Of a DNA stretch of 64,000 nt, positions 23,461 through 32,718 are shown in pieces; the first letter of the stretch is position 1; each line of letters opens with the position of its first letter. The notes beneath the pieces were generated by a model. That model was not told the origin of the DNA. It saw only the letters and a list, made by a program, of their open reading frames with translations, and made no database searches. Both the position numbers and the translations under genes were made by a program. The DNA is from Pseudomonadota bacterium (GTDB lineage: Bacteria > Desulfobacterota > Desulfovibrionia > Desulfovibrionales > Desulfovibrionaceae), in contig JAEWQB010000010.1 in assembly GCA_023460395.1 (NCBI GenBank), positions 1 to 64,000 on the forward strand, written 5' to 3'.

Positions 23461-25878
23461 ATGGTGCGAGATTTTAGACAGGCTCTTTCTGAGGAGCGTT
23501 TTCTTTTTTTTGATGGCGGCATGGGAACCATGCTCCAGTCACGGGGTCTGCCCGCAGGGGCTAGCCCTGAAGTCTGGTGCCTTTCCCATCTGGATGTACT
23601 TAAGGGTATTCATCTGGACTATGCCCGCGCCGGTGCTCATGTCCTGACTACAAATACCTTTGGCGGAAGCCGCTTCAAGCTGCCGCCGGATGTGGGCGTG
23701 GAAGAATTCAATAGGGCCATGGCCAACGCCGCGCGGCAAGCCGCCGAAGAGGCGGGAGGACAGGTGTTTGTGGCGGGCAGCGTCGGCCCGACGGGCCATT
23801 TCCTCGCTCCGCTCGGCGATCTGGAATTCCGCGATATGGTGGACGGGTACCGCGAGCAGATTCGCGGACTGGTACGCGGTGGAGTGGACCTGATTATGCT
23901 GGAAACCCACTTCGATATTGCGGAACTGCGGGCGGCGGTTATCGCCGTGCGGGAAGAATGCTCCCTGCCCGTGGGCGTGTCCATGACGTTTGAAAACGCG
24001 GTAAGCCTGACAGGCTCCACGCCGGAAGTTTTTGTGGAAACCGCGGCTAACCTTGGCGTGGACATGGTTGCCACGAATTGCAGCGCGGGGCCGGAACAGT
24101 TGGTGGACGTGGTGGAGCGTATGCTGACCGTCTCTCCCCTGCCCCTGCTGGTGATGCCCAACGCCGGTTTGCCGGAACTTACTGCGGAAGGAAATACCGT
24201 ATTCCGGCTTGGTCCCGATGCCTTTGCGGAGCAAACCCGGCGCTTTGCGGTTATGGGCGCCCGTTGTCTGGGGGGCTGTTGCGGTACCACTCCGGCGCAT
24301 ATTGCCGCGCTGACCCGTGCCGTGGCGGACGTGCCGTGTCTTCCTGTGCGGAAGCCTTCCTTCGGGCTTGCCGTTACTTCCCGTGCGCAGGTGTTGCGCT
24401 TTGGGCCGCAATATCCCGTCCGCATTATTGGGGAGAGAGTGAACCCCACCGGTAAGAAACAGCTTATCGAGGAACTACAGAACGGCGAATTTACTACCTG
24501 TATGCGGTTTGTGCAGGAGCAACTGGCAAACCGTGCCCCTATTCTGGATGTGAATGTGGGGGCTCCAATGGTGGACGAAACCGTGCTCTTGCCGGAACTG
24601 GTCCGGCGGATCACTGTGCAGCATCCCGTGCCGCTCGCTCTTGATACGTCGAATATGGACGCGCTGGAGAAGGCGTTGGAGGCCTACCCGGCATCGCCTC
24701 TTGTGAACTCCATAAGCGGTGAACCGGGACGTATGGAACGGCTAGGCCCGGTCTGCCGCCGTTTTGGGGCGCCGTTTATTTTATTGCCGCTCAAGGGCCG
24801 CAAGCTGCCCGTGCAGGCGCGGGAACGCATTGCCATTGTGGAAGAGTTGCTGGAGCAGACGGAAGGTATGGGAATTCCCCGCCGTCTTATTATGGTTGAC
24901 GTGCTGGCCTTGGCTGTTTCCTCCAAACCGGAGGCGGCAAAAGCCTGTCTGGAAACTATCCGGCACTGCACAGATGTGCTGCATTTGCCCACAACCATTG
25001 GCCTTTCCAATATCTCGTTTGGTTTGCCCGCGCGTATGCTGCTGAATAGCGCCTTCCTCACCATGGCTGCGTCAGCCGGGCTTTCCTCCTGCATCGGACA
25101 TCCGGGCAATACGCGAATTCAGGAGGCGCTCGCCACTGCGGAAGTGCTGCTTGGGCGAGATGCTAACGCGGAACAGTTCATAGCCGGATATGCGGAATGG
25201 CAGCCGGGCAATGAAACGGTCATAACCGGCGGGAGCACTGCCGGAGGCGCGTCCGCATCTGCCTACGAAGCCGTGGTCAGGGGGGATAAAGACAACGTGG
25301 TGGCGCTTATCCGGCGCGAATTGGACACCGGGGTGTCTGCCTTTGATGTGGTGAACAAGATGCTCATTCCCGCCATTACCGAAGTAGGCGACAAGTATGA
25401 GCGCAAGGAATATTTTTTGCCACAATTGCTGCGTTCCGCTGAGACGATGCAGCATGGCTTCGCGCACCTGAAGCCTATGCTGGAGGAAGCGGGAGGTACG
25501 GAAGAAAAACCCACCATTGTCATGGCGACGGTGGAGGGGGACATTCACGATATCGGGAAGAATATTGTCTGCCTCATGCTGGGGAACCACGGGTTTAACG
25601 TGGTGGACCTTGGCAAAGATGTGAAGGCGGACGCCATTGTGGACGCGGCGGAGAAACACGGTGCCAAGCTTATTGGTCTTTCCGCGCTGATGACAACCAC
25701 CATGGTGCGCATGCAGGATACCATGGAACTGCTGCGTGAACGCGGAATGACTGATGTGAAGGTAATGATCGGCGGAGCGGTGGTCACGCAGGCCTTTGCG
25801 GATTCCATAGGCGCTCACGGATGTTCGCTGGATGCCGTGTCCGCGGTGCGGTTGGCCAAGCGTTTCGCCGTTGCCTGA
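23461..25878 (+). CDS. metH: Cobalamin-dependent methionine synthase lacking the reactivation domain
   Basis: 805 residues. The N-terminal homocysteine-binding barrel has the zinc cysteines in TNCSAGPEQL and GGCCGTTP. A pterin-binding barrel follows (RIIGERVNPTGKK, then VDVLALAV). The B12 cap domain and the cobalamin domain with DIHDIGKN (the DxHxxG cobalt-ligand motif) are C-terminal. The AdoMet-binding reactivation domain of E. coli MetH is absent, as in several anaerobes, so a separate reactivase must exist. The start chosen has CAGGAG directly upstream; longer frames lack family similarity. Confidence 0.93.
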   Translation: MVRDFRQALSEERFLFFDGGMGTMLQSRGLPAGASPEVWCLSHLDVLKGIHLDYARAGAHVLTTNTFGGSRFKLPPDVGVEEFNRAMANAARQAAEEAGGQVFVAGSVGPTGHFLAPLGDLEFRDMVDGYREQIRGLVRGGVDLIMLETHFDIAELRAAVIAVREECSLPVGVSMTFENAVSLTGSTPEVFVETAANLGVDMVATNCSAGPEQLVDVVERMLTVSPLPLLVMPNAGLPELTAEGNTVFRLGPDAFAEQTRRFAVMGARCLGGCCGTTPAHIAALTRAVADVPCLPVRKPSFGLAVTSRAQVLRFGPQYPVRIIGERVNPTGKKQLIEELQNGEFTTCMRFVQEQLANRAPILDVNVGAPMVDETVLLPELVRRITVQHPVPLALDTSNMDALEKALEAYPASPLVNSISGEPGRMERLGPVCRRFGAPFILLPLKGRKLPVQARERIAIVEELLEQTEGMGIPRRLIMVDVLALAVSSKPEAAKACLETIRHCTDVLHLPTTIGLSNISFGLPARMLLNSAFLTMAASAGLSSCIGHPGNTRIQEALATAEVLLGRDANAEQFIAGYAEWQPGNETVITGGSTAGGASASAYEAVVRGDKDNVVALIRRELDTGVSAFDVVNKMLIPAITEVGDKYERKEYFLPQLLRSAETMQHGFAHLKPMLEEAGGTEEKPTIVMATVEGDIHDIGKNIVCLMLGNHGFNVVDLGKDVKADAIVDAAEKHGAKLIGLSALMTTTMVRMQDTMELLRERGMTDVKVMIGGAVVTQAFADSIGAHGCSLDAVSAVRLAKRFAVA

Positions 25879-25955
25879 GTGGCAGGATTGCTGTGAGCGT
25901 GCGCTGTGCGCTAAATTCAGGTATGGTATCTTCACGTTAAGGAGGAAACATACAT

Positions 25956-26510
25956 ATGATAGTACATTTTTCAAGAATATACCGTTCGGCGGTTCGTGTG
26001 GCTTCGGTGTGTTTTTTGGCAACGAGTCTGTCCGTGGCTGCGGCAGCCGTTCCCGCATCCGCTGCCGCGCCTTCAGAATCTGCCGCTCCGGCGGCGCAGA
26101 CAAAAACCGGTTCCGTCCCGCAGATAGGCGCGGTGGATTTGCTTAAGCTCATCCAGAGTGAGCGGGGTAAGGTGGTTGTGGTGAATTTCTTTGCTTCATG
26201 GTGTCCGCCCTGCAAGGTAGAAATTCCCGAACTCATCGCCCTGCGGGAAAGCATGCCGGAAGCGGACGTGGCTATTCTCGGAGTGTCTGTGGATGAACAG
26301 GCGTCTGAGCTGGAAGCCATGGTACGTGAAACACCGTTTAACTATCCCGTTTACCACGGCGTGGGCGACCTGCCGGACTTTTTCAAGATAGAGCAGATTC
26401 CTCGTTTGCTTATCTACGCACCTTCAGGAGCACTTAAAGTGAATCATATTGGGTTGGCGGACCCGGACGCGCTCGTTGAAAAAATTCAGGAATTGAAGAA
26501 GAATAATTAG
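25956..26510 (+). CDS. TlpA/ResA-like periplasmic thioredoxin
   Basis: 184 residues. An N-terminal signal or anchor (hydrophobic, Ala-rich to about residue 38) is followed by a short linker and a thioredoxin fold with active site WCPPC at residues 82-86. The cis-Pro is in IEQIPRLLIY. Such proteins reduce disulfides or apocytochrome c cysteines in the periplasm, which would fit an organism rich in multiheme cytochromes, though no ccm gene is near. AAGGAGGAAAC gives a strong ribosome site. The next gene's ATG follows the TAG immediately. Confidence 0.85.
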   Translation: MIVHFSRIYRSAVRVASVCFLATSLSVAAAAVPASAAAPSESAAPAAQTKTGSVPQIGAVDLLKLIQSERGKVVVVNFFASWCPPCKVEIPELIALRESMPEADVAILGVSVDEQASELEAMVRETPFNYPVYHGVGDLPDFFKIEQIPRLLIYAPSGALKVNHIGLADPDALVEKIQELKKNN

Positions 26511-26978
26511 ATGGGTAAACCCTACATTCGTAAAGCCCGCATGCAGGACGTGAAGCAGATTCACCGTCTACTCATGGATTGCGCTGAAAACGGACTCTTG
26601 TTGCCCCGTCCGCTGAACCAATTATATGGGCATCTCAGAGAGTTTTTTGTGGTGGACCCGGATGACGGATCGCCCGTAACCGGCTGTTGCGCTCTTTCCA
26701 TTGTTTGGGACGGACTGGCTGAAGTGCGTTCGCTGGCGGTGGAATCCGCCACGCGCGGGGGCGGCTTCGGACGTAAGCTTGTGGATGCTTGTCTCAGCGA
26801 ATCAGTGACGTTGGGTATTTACACGGTGTTCACTCTTACGTATCAGGACAACTTTTTTCAGAAGATGGGGTTTGAAGTGGTTAGCAAGGATGTGCTGCCA
26901 CAAAAGGTGTGGGCGGACTGTATTAATTGTCCCAAGTTCCCGGAATGTGATGAAATTGCGATGCAGATAAAACTGTAG
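26511..26978 (+). CDS. argA: GNAT acetyltransferase, short ArgA-type N-acetylglutamate synthase
   Basis: 155 residues. The GNAT acetyl-CoA loop region reads VRSLAVESATRGGGFGRKL. The C-terminal signature LPQKVWADCINCPKF followed by a CDE triplet is typical of the short, stand-alone N-acetylglutamate synthases in deltaproteobacteria, which make the first arginine-pathway intermediate. Four cysteines cluster in this tail. It starts directly after the TlpA-like stop, so the two are translationally coupled although their roles look unrelated. A different acyl acceptor is possible. Confidence 0.7.
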   Translation: MGKPYIRKARMQDVKQIHRLLMDCAENGLLLPRPLNQLYGHLREFFVVDPDDGSPVTGCCALSIVWDGLAEVRSLAVESATRGGGFGRKLVDACLSESVTLGIYTVFTLTYQDNFFQKMGFEVVSKDVLPQKVWADCINCPKFPECDEIAMQIKL

Positions 26979-27011
26979 GCGTTCACCCCGGTGCATGCCG
27001 TAGAGAGAGAT

Positions 27012-27539
27012 ATGATTATACGGAAGTTGACGTTAGTATATAGCGAAGCGGACATTGCGGAGCGGCTGGACCATATTGCCGCACAGGTCAATAGGGATTA
27101 TGAGGGAAAGGAATTGGTTGTCGTTTGCGTGCTTAAAGGCGCATTCATGTTTTTTTCCGATCTGCTCAAGCGGGTAACTGTGCGGCCTGAAATTGATTTC
27201 GTGCGCTGTGCCAGTTACGGTAAGGGAACCAACAGCACCAAGACTATTTCCTTCACCAAGGATCTTGAGGTGTCCATACAGCATAAACACGTCCTTATCA
27301 TTGAGGATGTCGTGGATACTGGTCACACCATAGACTTCCTGATGCGTCAGCTTCAGGCACGCGGCGCGGCGAGCATTCGTCTTGCCGCCATTGTGGACAA
27401 GGTGGAACGGCGCGAAGTGGATGTGCGTGTGGATTACCCCGGCTTTGCATTGCAGAAGGGGTTTATCGTCGGGTATGGTATGGACTACGCTGAAAAATAC
27501 CGTGAGCTTGGCGCGATTTACGAAGCCGAAGTGGAATAG
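27012..27539 (+). CDS. hpt: Hypoxanthine phosphoribosyltransferase
   Basis: A 175-residue purine salvage enzyme. The PRPP-binding motif is VLIIEDVVDTGHTI, the flexible loop contains SYGKGTNSTK, and VCVLKGAFMFFSDL is the family N-terminal signature. I chose the ATG at 27012 after AGAGAGAG because it matches the usual N-terminus. A terminator-like hairpin follows the stop. Confidence 0.92.
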   Translation: MIIRKLTLVYSEADIAERLDHIAAQVNRDYEGKELVVVCVLKGAFMFFSDLLKRVTVRPEIDFVRCASYGKGTNSTKTISFTKDLEVSIQHKHVLIIEDVVDTGHTIDFLMRQLQARGAASIRLAAIVDKVERREVDVRVDYPGFALQKGFIVGYGMDYAEKYRELGAIYEAEVE

Positions 27540-27541
27540 AT

Positions 27542-27579
27542 GGGTAGGCGGGAATCCCGTTTTTCCCGATACCCTTTTT
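27542..27579 (+). terminator. Intrinsic terminator after hpt
   Basis: GGGTA-N2-CGGGAA pairs with TTCCCG-N1-TACCC around an 8-nt loop and is followed by five T residues. It directly follows the hpt stop. Confidence 0.7.
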
Positions 27580-27688
27580 GCCGATGTGCCTTGCGAGCAT
27601 ACTTGTGTGGCAGCATTCGGGCGTGCGGGGGAATATGCCCCCACCGGATGATTGATGAAACGTCAGCGGGACAGACACAGGAAAGACA

Positions 27689-28528
27689 ATGTTTATAACG
27701 TGTCCGAATTGCTCAACTAAGTATAATCTCCCGGATTCCATGTTTAAATCTGGCGCCAAAGCCCGCTGTACTGTGTGCAAGCACATGTTCGGGCTGGAAC
27801 GTCCAGAGGACGAGGTGGATGCTGGCGTGGACGCGCTGGTATCGGCGAAGAGTGGGAAACAGGAGGGTGATTCGGCTAATGTGCGGGGCGGGCACGGAGC
27901 TGACGAGTCGCTTGAAGACATTATCGGCGCGGCTGACGGGTTTAATCTCGACGCTCCGGCAAAGAAATCCGCTAAAAAACGCGGCAAGGCCGTATGGGTG
28001 CTTCTGGTGCTGGTTTTGTTCGCAGGAGCGGCGGCAGGCGTGTACGTCTACATGCCCCAATTGCTCTCAATGAGCGAAACCGCATTGGAACCTTCCCCCA
28101 ACGCCACGGCTGGCGAGGTCGCTGCCACTGATTCTATTAAGCACCTCGCGCTACGCAATATTCGCCAGTATTACCAGCCTAATGAAAAAGTGGGCCAGCT
28201 TTTTGTTATCGAAGGCAAGGTGGTCAACAATTTTAAGGTAGCCAAAGAACTTATTAAGGTGGAGGCTACCCTGTTTGACGCAAACAATGTCACTCTAACC
28301 AGCAAACAGCAGTATTGCGGCGTTTCTGTATCGCTTTTTCAGCTTCAGGTGCTGGGGCAACAGGAATTAGAATCTGCACTGAACAATAAGATTGAAATTT
28401 TGACCAACAACACCAATGTGGCACCGGGACAAGAAGTGCCCTTTATGGTGGTCTTTTACAATCCCCCGGCGACGGTGGCGGAATTTGGCGTCAAAGTTAT
28501 TGAGGCGCAAGATCCTCCCCAGAAGTAG
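27689..28528 (+). CDS. Zinc-ribbon membrane protein (MJ0042/DUF3426 type)
   Basis: 279 residues. The N-terminus CPNCSTKYNLPDSMF followed about 14 residues later by CTVCKHMF is an MJ0042-type zinc ribbon. After a charged linker one transmembrane helix (WVLLVLVLFAGAAAGVYVY, about residues 103-121) leads to a beta-rich domain resembling DUF3426/FxLYD. The zinc ribbon would be cytoplasmic and the C-terminal domain outside. Function is unknown. It lies just upstream of radA, stop to start 6 bp. Confidence 0.75.
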   Translation: MFITCPNCSTKYNLPDSMFKSGAKARCTVCKHMFGLERPEDEVDAGVDALVSAKSGKQEGDSANVRGGHGADESLEDIIGAADGFNLDAPAKKSAKKRGKAVWVLLVLVLFAGAAAGVYVYMPQLLSMSETALEPSPNATAGEVAATDSIKHLALRNIRQYYQPNEKVGQLFVIEGKVVNNFKVAKELIKVEATLFDANNVTLTSKQQYCGVSVSLFQLQVLGQQELESALNNKIEILTNNTNVAPGQEVPFMVVFYNPPATVAEFGVKVIEAQDPPQK

Positions 28529-28534
28529 CGTTCT

Positions 28535-29917
28535 GTGAAAGTTAAAGAAACCTACGTCTGCTCGTCTTGCGGGGCAGCTTCGCCGCAGTGGCGGGGGCAG
28601 TGCTCCCGGTGCGGCGAATGGAACACGCTGGAGGCCCGCGCGGTTCCCCGCGGTACGAGCGAACGGCGCTCTTCTTCCGCCGTTTCCGCCATTGTGCCGT
28701 TGCGGGATGTGATGGAAGAACGGCACGAGCCGTTCGGCACGGGCATGCAGCAGTTGGACCACATTTTAGGTTCCGGGCTTGTGCCGGGTGCCGCCCTGCT
28801 CATTGGCGGCGAGCCGGGTATTGGCAAGTCCACACTCCTTTTGCAGGTAGCCGGAGCGGTGGCACATGCCAATCGCAAAGTGCTGTACCTCTCTGGAGAG
28901 GAAACTCTTGCTCAATTGAAAGGCAGAGCTGAACGGCTGGATGCGCTTTCAGACGGACTGGTTGCTATTTCCACTTCACGTTTGGACGATGTGCTGCCCG
29001 CGCTGGAAGGCGCAGAGCCGCCGGATCTGCTTGTTGTGGATTCTGTGCAGACATTGACCTCATTGCGGGCGGACGGACTGCCCGGCAGCGTGAGTCAGGT
29101 CCGCGCCGTAGCGACAGAGCTTATTGAAACCTGCAAGCGCACAGGTACCACCCTGCTTCTCGTGGGCCATGTGACCAAAGACGGTCAACTGGCGGGGCCT
29201 AAACTGCTGGAACACATGGTGGACACCGTTATTTCGCTGGAAGGCGACCGGCGGCAGATGTTTCGTATGCTGCGTGTGTTCAAAAACCGGTTCGGTCCCA
29301 ATCAGGAGCTTTTGGTATTTGAAATGGCCCAGCAGGGCATGCGCATTGTGGACGACCCCTCCACCTATTTCCTAGGTGCCCGTGATCCCGCGCTTTCCGG
29401 CACTGCCGTGGTCATGGCTGTGGACGGGCAGCGGCCTTTCGCCGTGGAAGTTCAGGCGCTGGTTAGCCGCAGCTATCTTGCCATTCCCCGCCGTACCGGG
29501 TTGGGATTTGACGTGAACCGGCTGCATCTTTTGCTGGCAGTTTTGGAAAAAAGATTGCGGCTTAACTTCGGGCAGGTGGATATTTACGCCAAGGTTGGTG
29601 GCGGCATGCGGCTTCAAGATCCCGGCATGGACCTCGCTCTTGTGGCGGCGATTCTTTCGTCTTTTTATGATATTCCGTTACCGGAACGGTCCGTTTTTTG
29701 GGGAGAGGTCGATTTGAACGGGCAGGTCCGTCCGGTTGCCGGGCAGGATATCCGCTTCACGCAGGCCTGCCGTCTCGGCTACGATCCTATCTTTCACCCC
29801 AGTATGTCTGGCGGGTCTAGCTCCAAGGGTAAAGGGGCCTCCGCCGGCTTGAACGCCTCAGGTACGGACACTCTTCTGTCTATGCAGGCGTCGCTGTTCC
29901 GCAAGCCCACACCGTAG
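28535..29917 (+). CDS. radA: DNA repair protein RadA (Sms)
   Basis: 460 residues from a GTG start. The N-terminal zinc finger is CSSCGAASPQWRGQCSRCGEW. The RecA-like core has Walker A GEPGIGKST, and the RadA-specific KNRFG motif is in FKNRFGPNQE. A Lon-like domain follows. RadA drives branch migration during recombinational repair. The C-terminus extends past the Lon domain in a Ser/Gly-rich linker ending MQASLFRKPTP; QASLF resembles a sliding-clamp-binding pentapeptide. A hairpin terminator follows. Confidence 0.95.
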   Translation: MKVKETYVCSSCGAASPQWRGQCSRCGEWNTLEARAVPRGTSERRSSSAVSAIVPLRDVMEERHEPFGTGMQQLDHILGSGLVPGAALLIGGEPGIGKSTLLLQVAGAVAHANRKVLYLSGEETLAQLKGRAERLDALSDGLVAISTSRLDDVLPALEGAEPPDLLVVDSVQTLTSLRADGLPGSVSQVRAVATELIETCKRTGTTLLLVGHVTKDGQLAGPKLLEHMVDTVISLEGDRRQMFRMLRVFKNRFGPNQELLVFEMAQQGMRIVDDPSTYFLGARDPALSGTAVVMAVDGQRPFAVEVQALVSRSYLAIPRRTGLGFDVNRLHLLLAVLEKRLRLNFGQVDIYAKVGGGMRLQDPGMDLALVAAILSSFYDIPLPERSVFWGEVDLNGQVRPVAGQDIRFTQACRLGYDPIFHPSMSGGSSSKGKGASAGLNASGTDTLLSMQASLFRKPTP

Positions 29918-29951
29918 CTACTCCTTACGATTTTTTTCCATACGGAACGTA

Positions 29952-29990
29952 ACCGTGCATGCACATGCTGCTTGCACGGTATCTTATTTT
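29952..29990 (+). terminator. Intrinsic terminator after radA
   Basis: ACCGTGCA pairs with TGCACGGT around a 13-nt loop, followed by ATCTTATTTT. It lies 35 bp past the radA stop. Confidence 0.65.
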
Positions 29991-30403
29991 GCCCTGTGCG
30001 GAGGAACCACAGGACGAAATACTATGCCGCTCCGCACGGTCTGTGGAAAGATTGTGGGGGACCATAGGTTACGCATGCGGCGATGCATATAAGGAGTCTC
30101 GCTTGTTCTTGTTTGCATGTCAGCGATAATATTGATATGTAGTTTCTATATCTCATATTGTATGTCGTTGCTGCATGAAACAAGAGTTAGATCTTGTCGT
30201 GCATGCCCGGAGAGCATGCGATGTTGAATATAATACCGGTCAGGGCAGGCTGGTGTGGAGAGAGGCGCGCGCCTAGCCACAGGGGAACAAGGATGTCACG
30301 CACAAGATGTATTTAAGTCTAGCTGATCACCACTCATGCGATTGGTTAGCTGTTTTTTTGTCTTTTGTGCGGATGTTGTTATGTCGGGCTTTGGGGAGTT
30401 GTG
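29991..30403. other. Intergenic region upstream of the che cluster
   Basis: About 410 bp with no gene. An AT-rich core (30120-30160) is flanked by an imperfect inverted repeat (CTTGTTTGCATG near 30109 and CATGAAACAAG near 30172). It includes TTGATA and, 18 bp on, TATTGT, a possible promoter. A perfect TATAAT lies near 30230. A 12-bp palindrome AGGCGCGCGCCT lies near 30265. I do not find a good sigma-28 or sigma-54 promoter for the chemotaxis genes. Confidence 0.4.
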
Positions 30404-32335
30404 ATGACGGATGCCAAACTGGCTATCATGCTGGATGGTGTGGGGAGTGCGCATTCCCGGTTGGGAAATGTCATTGCGTCTAGGGAGCAGGCCTTCCTCG
30501 CGTTGGGCGCATCGTTACATGGCGTGGTTTCCCGCGCGGACGAACTGGTTGCGGACGCACGCAGCCTTGTGGAGACTACTGCGGGGTCTTCTGTTGAGCC
30601 ACTGCTTGCTGAACTTGAGGGGCATTTGCGGGATATGCGCATGCTCTGCGGACAGTCCGGCAACGATGCTCCGTCGGCATCTCCCGTGTTACAACTTCCC
30701 GCCGGGGCAACGTGTTCTGGCGGGATTGCCGCGTCTGCGGACAGTGAGAGTATGGCGCGACTGCGTGAAAATGTCGCCATGCTGGTACGGCTTTTGGAAC
30801 AATATTCCCGGATTGTGCGTACGTTGCAGATGCTGGGCCTTTCCACCCGTATTGAAAGCGCTCGGTTGGGTGCGGAAGGAAGAGGCTTCACAACCCTTGC
30901 TGACGATGTGGAGGCGCTAGGTGTCTCCATTGTGGAGTATTCATCCAATATCCGTGGACAGGCGGAGCGTCTGGAGGTTGTCGCCCTTTCTACAGATGGG
31001 GGCATGCGCACCATGGAAGCCGCACAACGCAGTTGTGCGCATGAAGGCTATACGCACGTCGCGGATAGATTGCACAAGCTCCGGTCACATTCGGAGCATG
31101 TCGCCCATGCATCGCGCGAGCTTACGGATATTCTGGAAGGAATGGGCCAAACCATGGGGGAAATGGTGGCGTCCCTGCAATTCCATGATATTGTGCGACA
31201 GCAGGTGGAGCATGTGGAATTCGCGTTGGCGGAGAGTGCGGAGTATGTGCGCGCCACCAAGAAGGGCCTCGTTGAACCGGTTGCCGAGGGGGCGGAGGCC
31301 ACGGCGGATAGTGAGCGGACGGGACAGGGACCGGGCGGACCGGGCGAGATGCGTGAGGTGACAGGGGGGGATGGGACAGATTCCGCCACGTTGTGCGCAT
31401 GCCTAGGCAGAGTGGTCACCGTGCAAGTGGCCCAGCTTGCTCAGGCGCAAGAACTTTTTTCGCGGGCCATGGCAACATTGCGGCAGGGGTTGGCGACGTT
31501 GGAAGATCACGTGCTGCGCATTCGTTCCATAGCAGGGGCGGCGCGCCGTGTACCGGACGGGACAAGTCCGCTGGATGAATTGGTACGCGCACTTGAGGCA
31601 TTGGCGGAGCATGTGGCGGCGTTAGCTGGACAGGGGGGCGATATTGGCGCTGCCATGGCTTCCGTGGCGGACACGGTAACGGGGATGACAGGTTTTTTGG
31701 AGCATATAGAGGGCGTGGGAACGGAAATCGAACTGATTGCGCTAAATGCCAGCATCAGGGCCGCGCGTACCGGCGATAATGGCAAAGCGCTGGGCGTGCT
31801 GGCTTTGTCTATTCAAACCCTTTCGCAGGATGCAGGCTCACAGACGGAAGCCATTGCGGAGCGGCTGCAATCTATTGACGAAGCGGCTGCTGTGCTGCGC
31901 GCGCATGCAGAGGGATATCTGGATACCTCTCGGGTGGAAGCCGTTACGAAGGAGCTATTTGCCCTTATAGCGGTGTTGCAGGAAAAAGAGCGCGATGCCG
32001 AAGCCTTGCTGGATACACTCATGCACAAGGTGGAAGGAATAGGGAGTGACCTTCGTGCCCTTACAGATGGAGCAACCATGGATGGCCCTGTCTGTGCGGA
32101 ATTGGACGAGGCACGTCGGGAACTGGAGCGTATTGCGGAGGCAGGGCGGACAGACGGGGAAGAAGCGTTGCCCTTGCCGCAGGCCCTGCGTGATATTTTA
32201 GACCGCTACACCATGGAAAGCGAACGGGATGTGCATCGCCATTTGCTTGGTGAAGACGCAGAAAATGCCCTGTTTGCGGAAAATGCCCCGGCTACGTCTG
32301 ATGACGGGTTGGGGAGCAATGTGGAACTGTTCTGA
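30404..32335 (+). CDS. Soluble receptor-like chemotaxis protein
   Basis: 643 residues with no transmembrane helix or HAMP domain. Two segments resemble the methyl-accepting signalling tip: STRIESARLGAEGRGF near residue 145 and ALNASIRAARTG near residue 447. Between them, near residue 260, LQFHDIVRQQ matches a motif I recall from soluble chemotaxis-associated proteins. The rest is long, Ala/Glu-rich and coiled-coil-like. It starts the cluster and precedes cheY by 13 bp, so it is probably a cytoplasmic receptor or adaptor for the CheA below. GGGGAG precedes the chosen ATG. Its ligand is unknown. Confidence 0.7.
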   Translation: MTDAKLAIMLDGVGSAHSRLGNVIASREQAFLALGASLHGVVSRADELVADARSLVETTAGSSVEPLLAELEGHLRDMRMLCGQSGNDAPSASPVLQLPAGATCSGGIAASADSESMARLRENVAMLVRLLEQYSRIVRTLQMLGLSTRIESARLGAEGRGFTTLADDVEALGVSIVEYSSNIRGQAERLEVVALSTDGGMRTMEAAQRSCAHEGYTHVADRLHKLRSHSEHVAHASRELTDILEGMGQTMGEMVASLQFHDIVRQQVEHVEFALAESAEYVRATKKGLVEPVAEGAEATADSERTGQGPGGPGEMREVTGGDGTDSATLCACLGRVVTVQVAQLAQAQELFSRAMATLRQGLATLEDHVLRIRSIAGAARRVPDGTSPLDELVRALEALAEHVAALAGQGGDIGAAMASVADTVTGMTGFLEHIEGVGTEIELIALNASIRAARTGDNGKALGVLALSIQTLSQDAGSQTEAIAERLQSIDEAAAVLRAHAEGYLDTSRVEAVTKELFALIAVLQEKERDAEALLDTLMHKVEGIGSDLRALTDGATMDGPVCAELDEARRELERIAEAGRTDGEEALPLPQALRDILDRYTMESERDVHRHLLGEDAENALFAENAPATSDDGLGSNVELF

Positions 32336-32348
32336 AGGAGATTTCGTG

Positions 32349-32708
32349 GTGAAAACGATCATGACGGTTGATGATTCCGCAAGTGTGCGCCAGATGGTGA
32401 GCCTTACACTAAAAAAAGCGGGATATTCGATCATAGAGGCACGGGATGGCAAAGATGCTCTTTCCAAGCTTTCCGGGCCGGTGGATATGGTCATTACTGA
32501 CTTGAATATGCCCAATCTGGATGGCATCGGCCTTATACGGGCCATTCGCGGCATGGCTGCCTATCGGTTCATTCCCATTGTTATGCTGACTACCGAGTCA
32601 CAAGCCGCCAGTAAGCAACAGGGGAAAGAAGCCGGAGCAACGGGGTGGATAGTCAAACCGTTCAGGCCGGAACAGTTGGTAGATGTGGTAAAACGGGTGC
32701 TCCGCTAA
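32349..32708 (+). CDS. cheY: CheY-family response regulator
   Basis: 119 residues, a stand-alone receiver domain. The acidic pair is in TVDDSAS, the phospho-acceptor Asp in ITDLNMPNLDG, Thr in MLTTES and Lys in IVKPFRP. It starts with GTG seven bases after AAGGAG; a second GTG one codon upstream is also possible. As a single-domain CheY beside CheA it is likely to carry the signal to the flagellar switch. Confidence 0.9.
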   Translation: MKTIMTVDDSASVRQMVSLTLKKAGYSIIEARDGKDALSKLSGPVDMVITDLNMPNLDGIGLIRAIRGMAAYRFIPIVMLTTESQAASKQQGKEAGATGWIVKPFRPEQLVDVVKRVLR

Positions 32709-32718
32709 CGGTTGAGGG

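Noticed and set aside
30240..30310. Cyclic-di-GMP (GEMM) riboswitch before the che cluster
   Set aside because: A CACGCACA stretch is present, but the rest of the GEMM core and its two helices are not.
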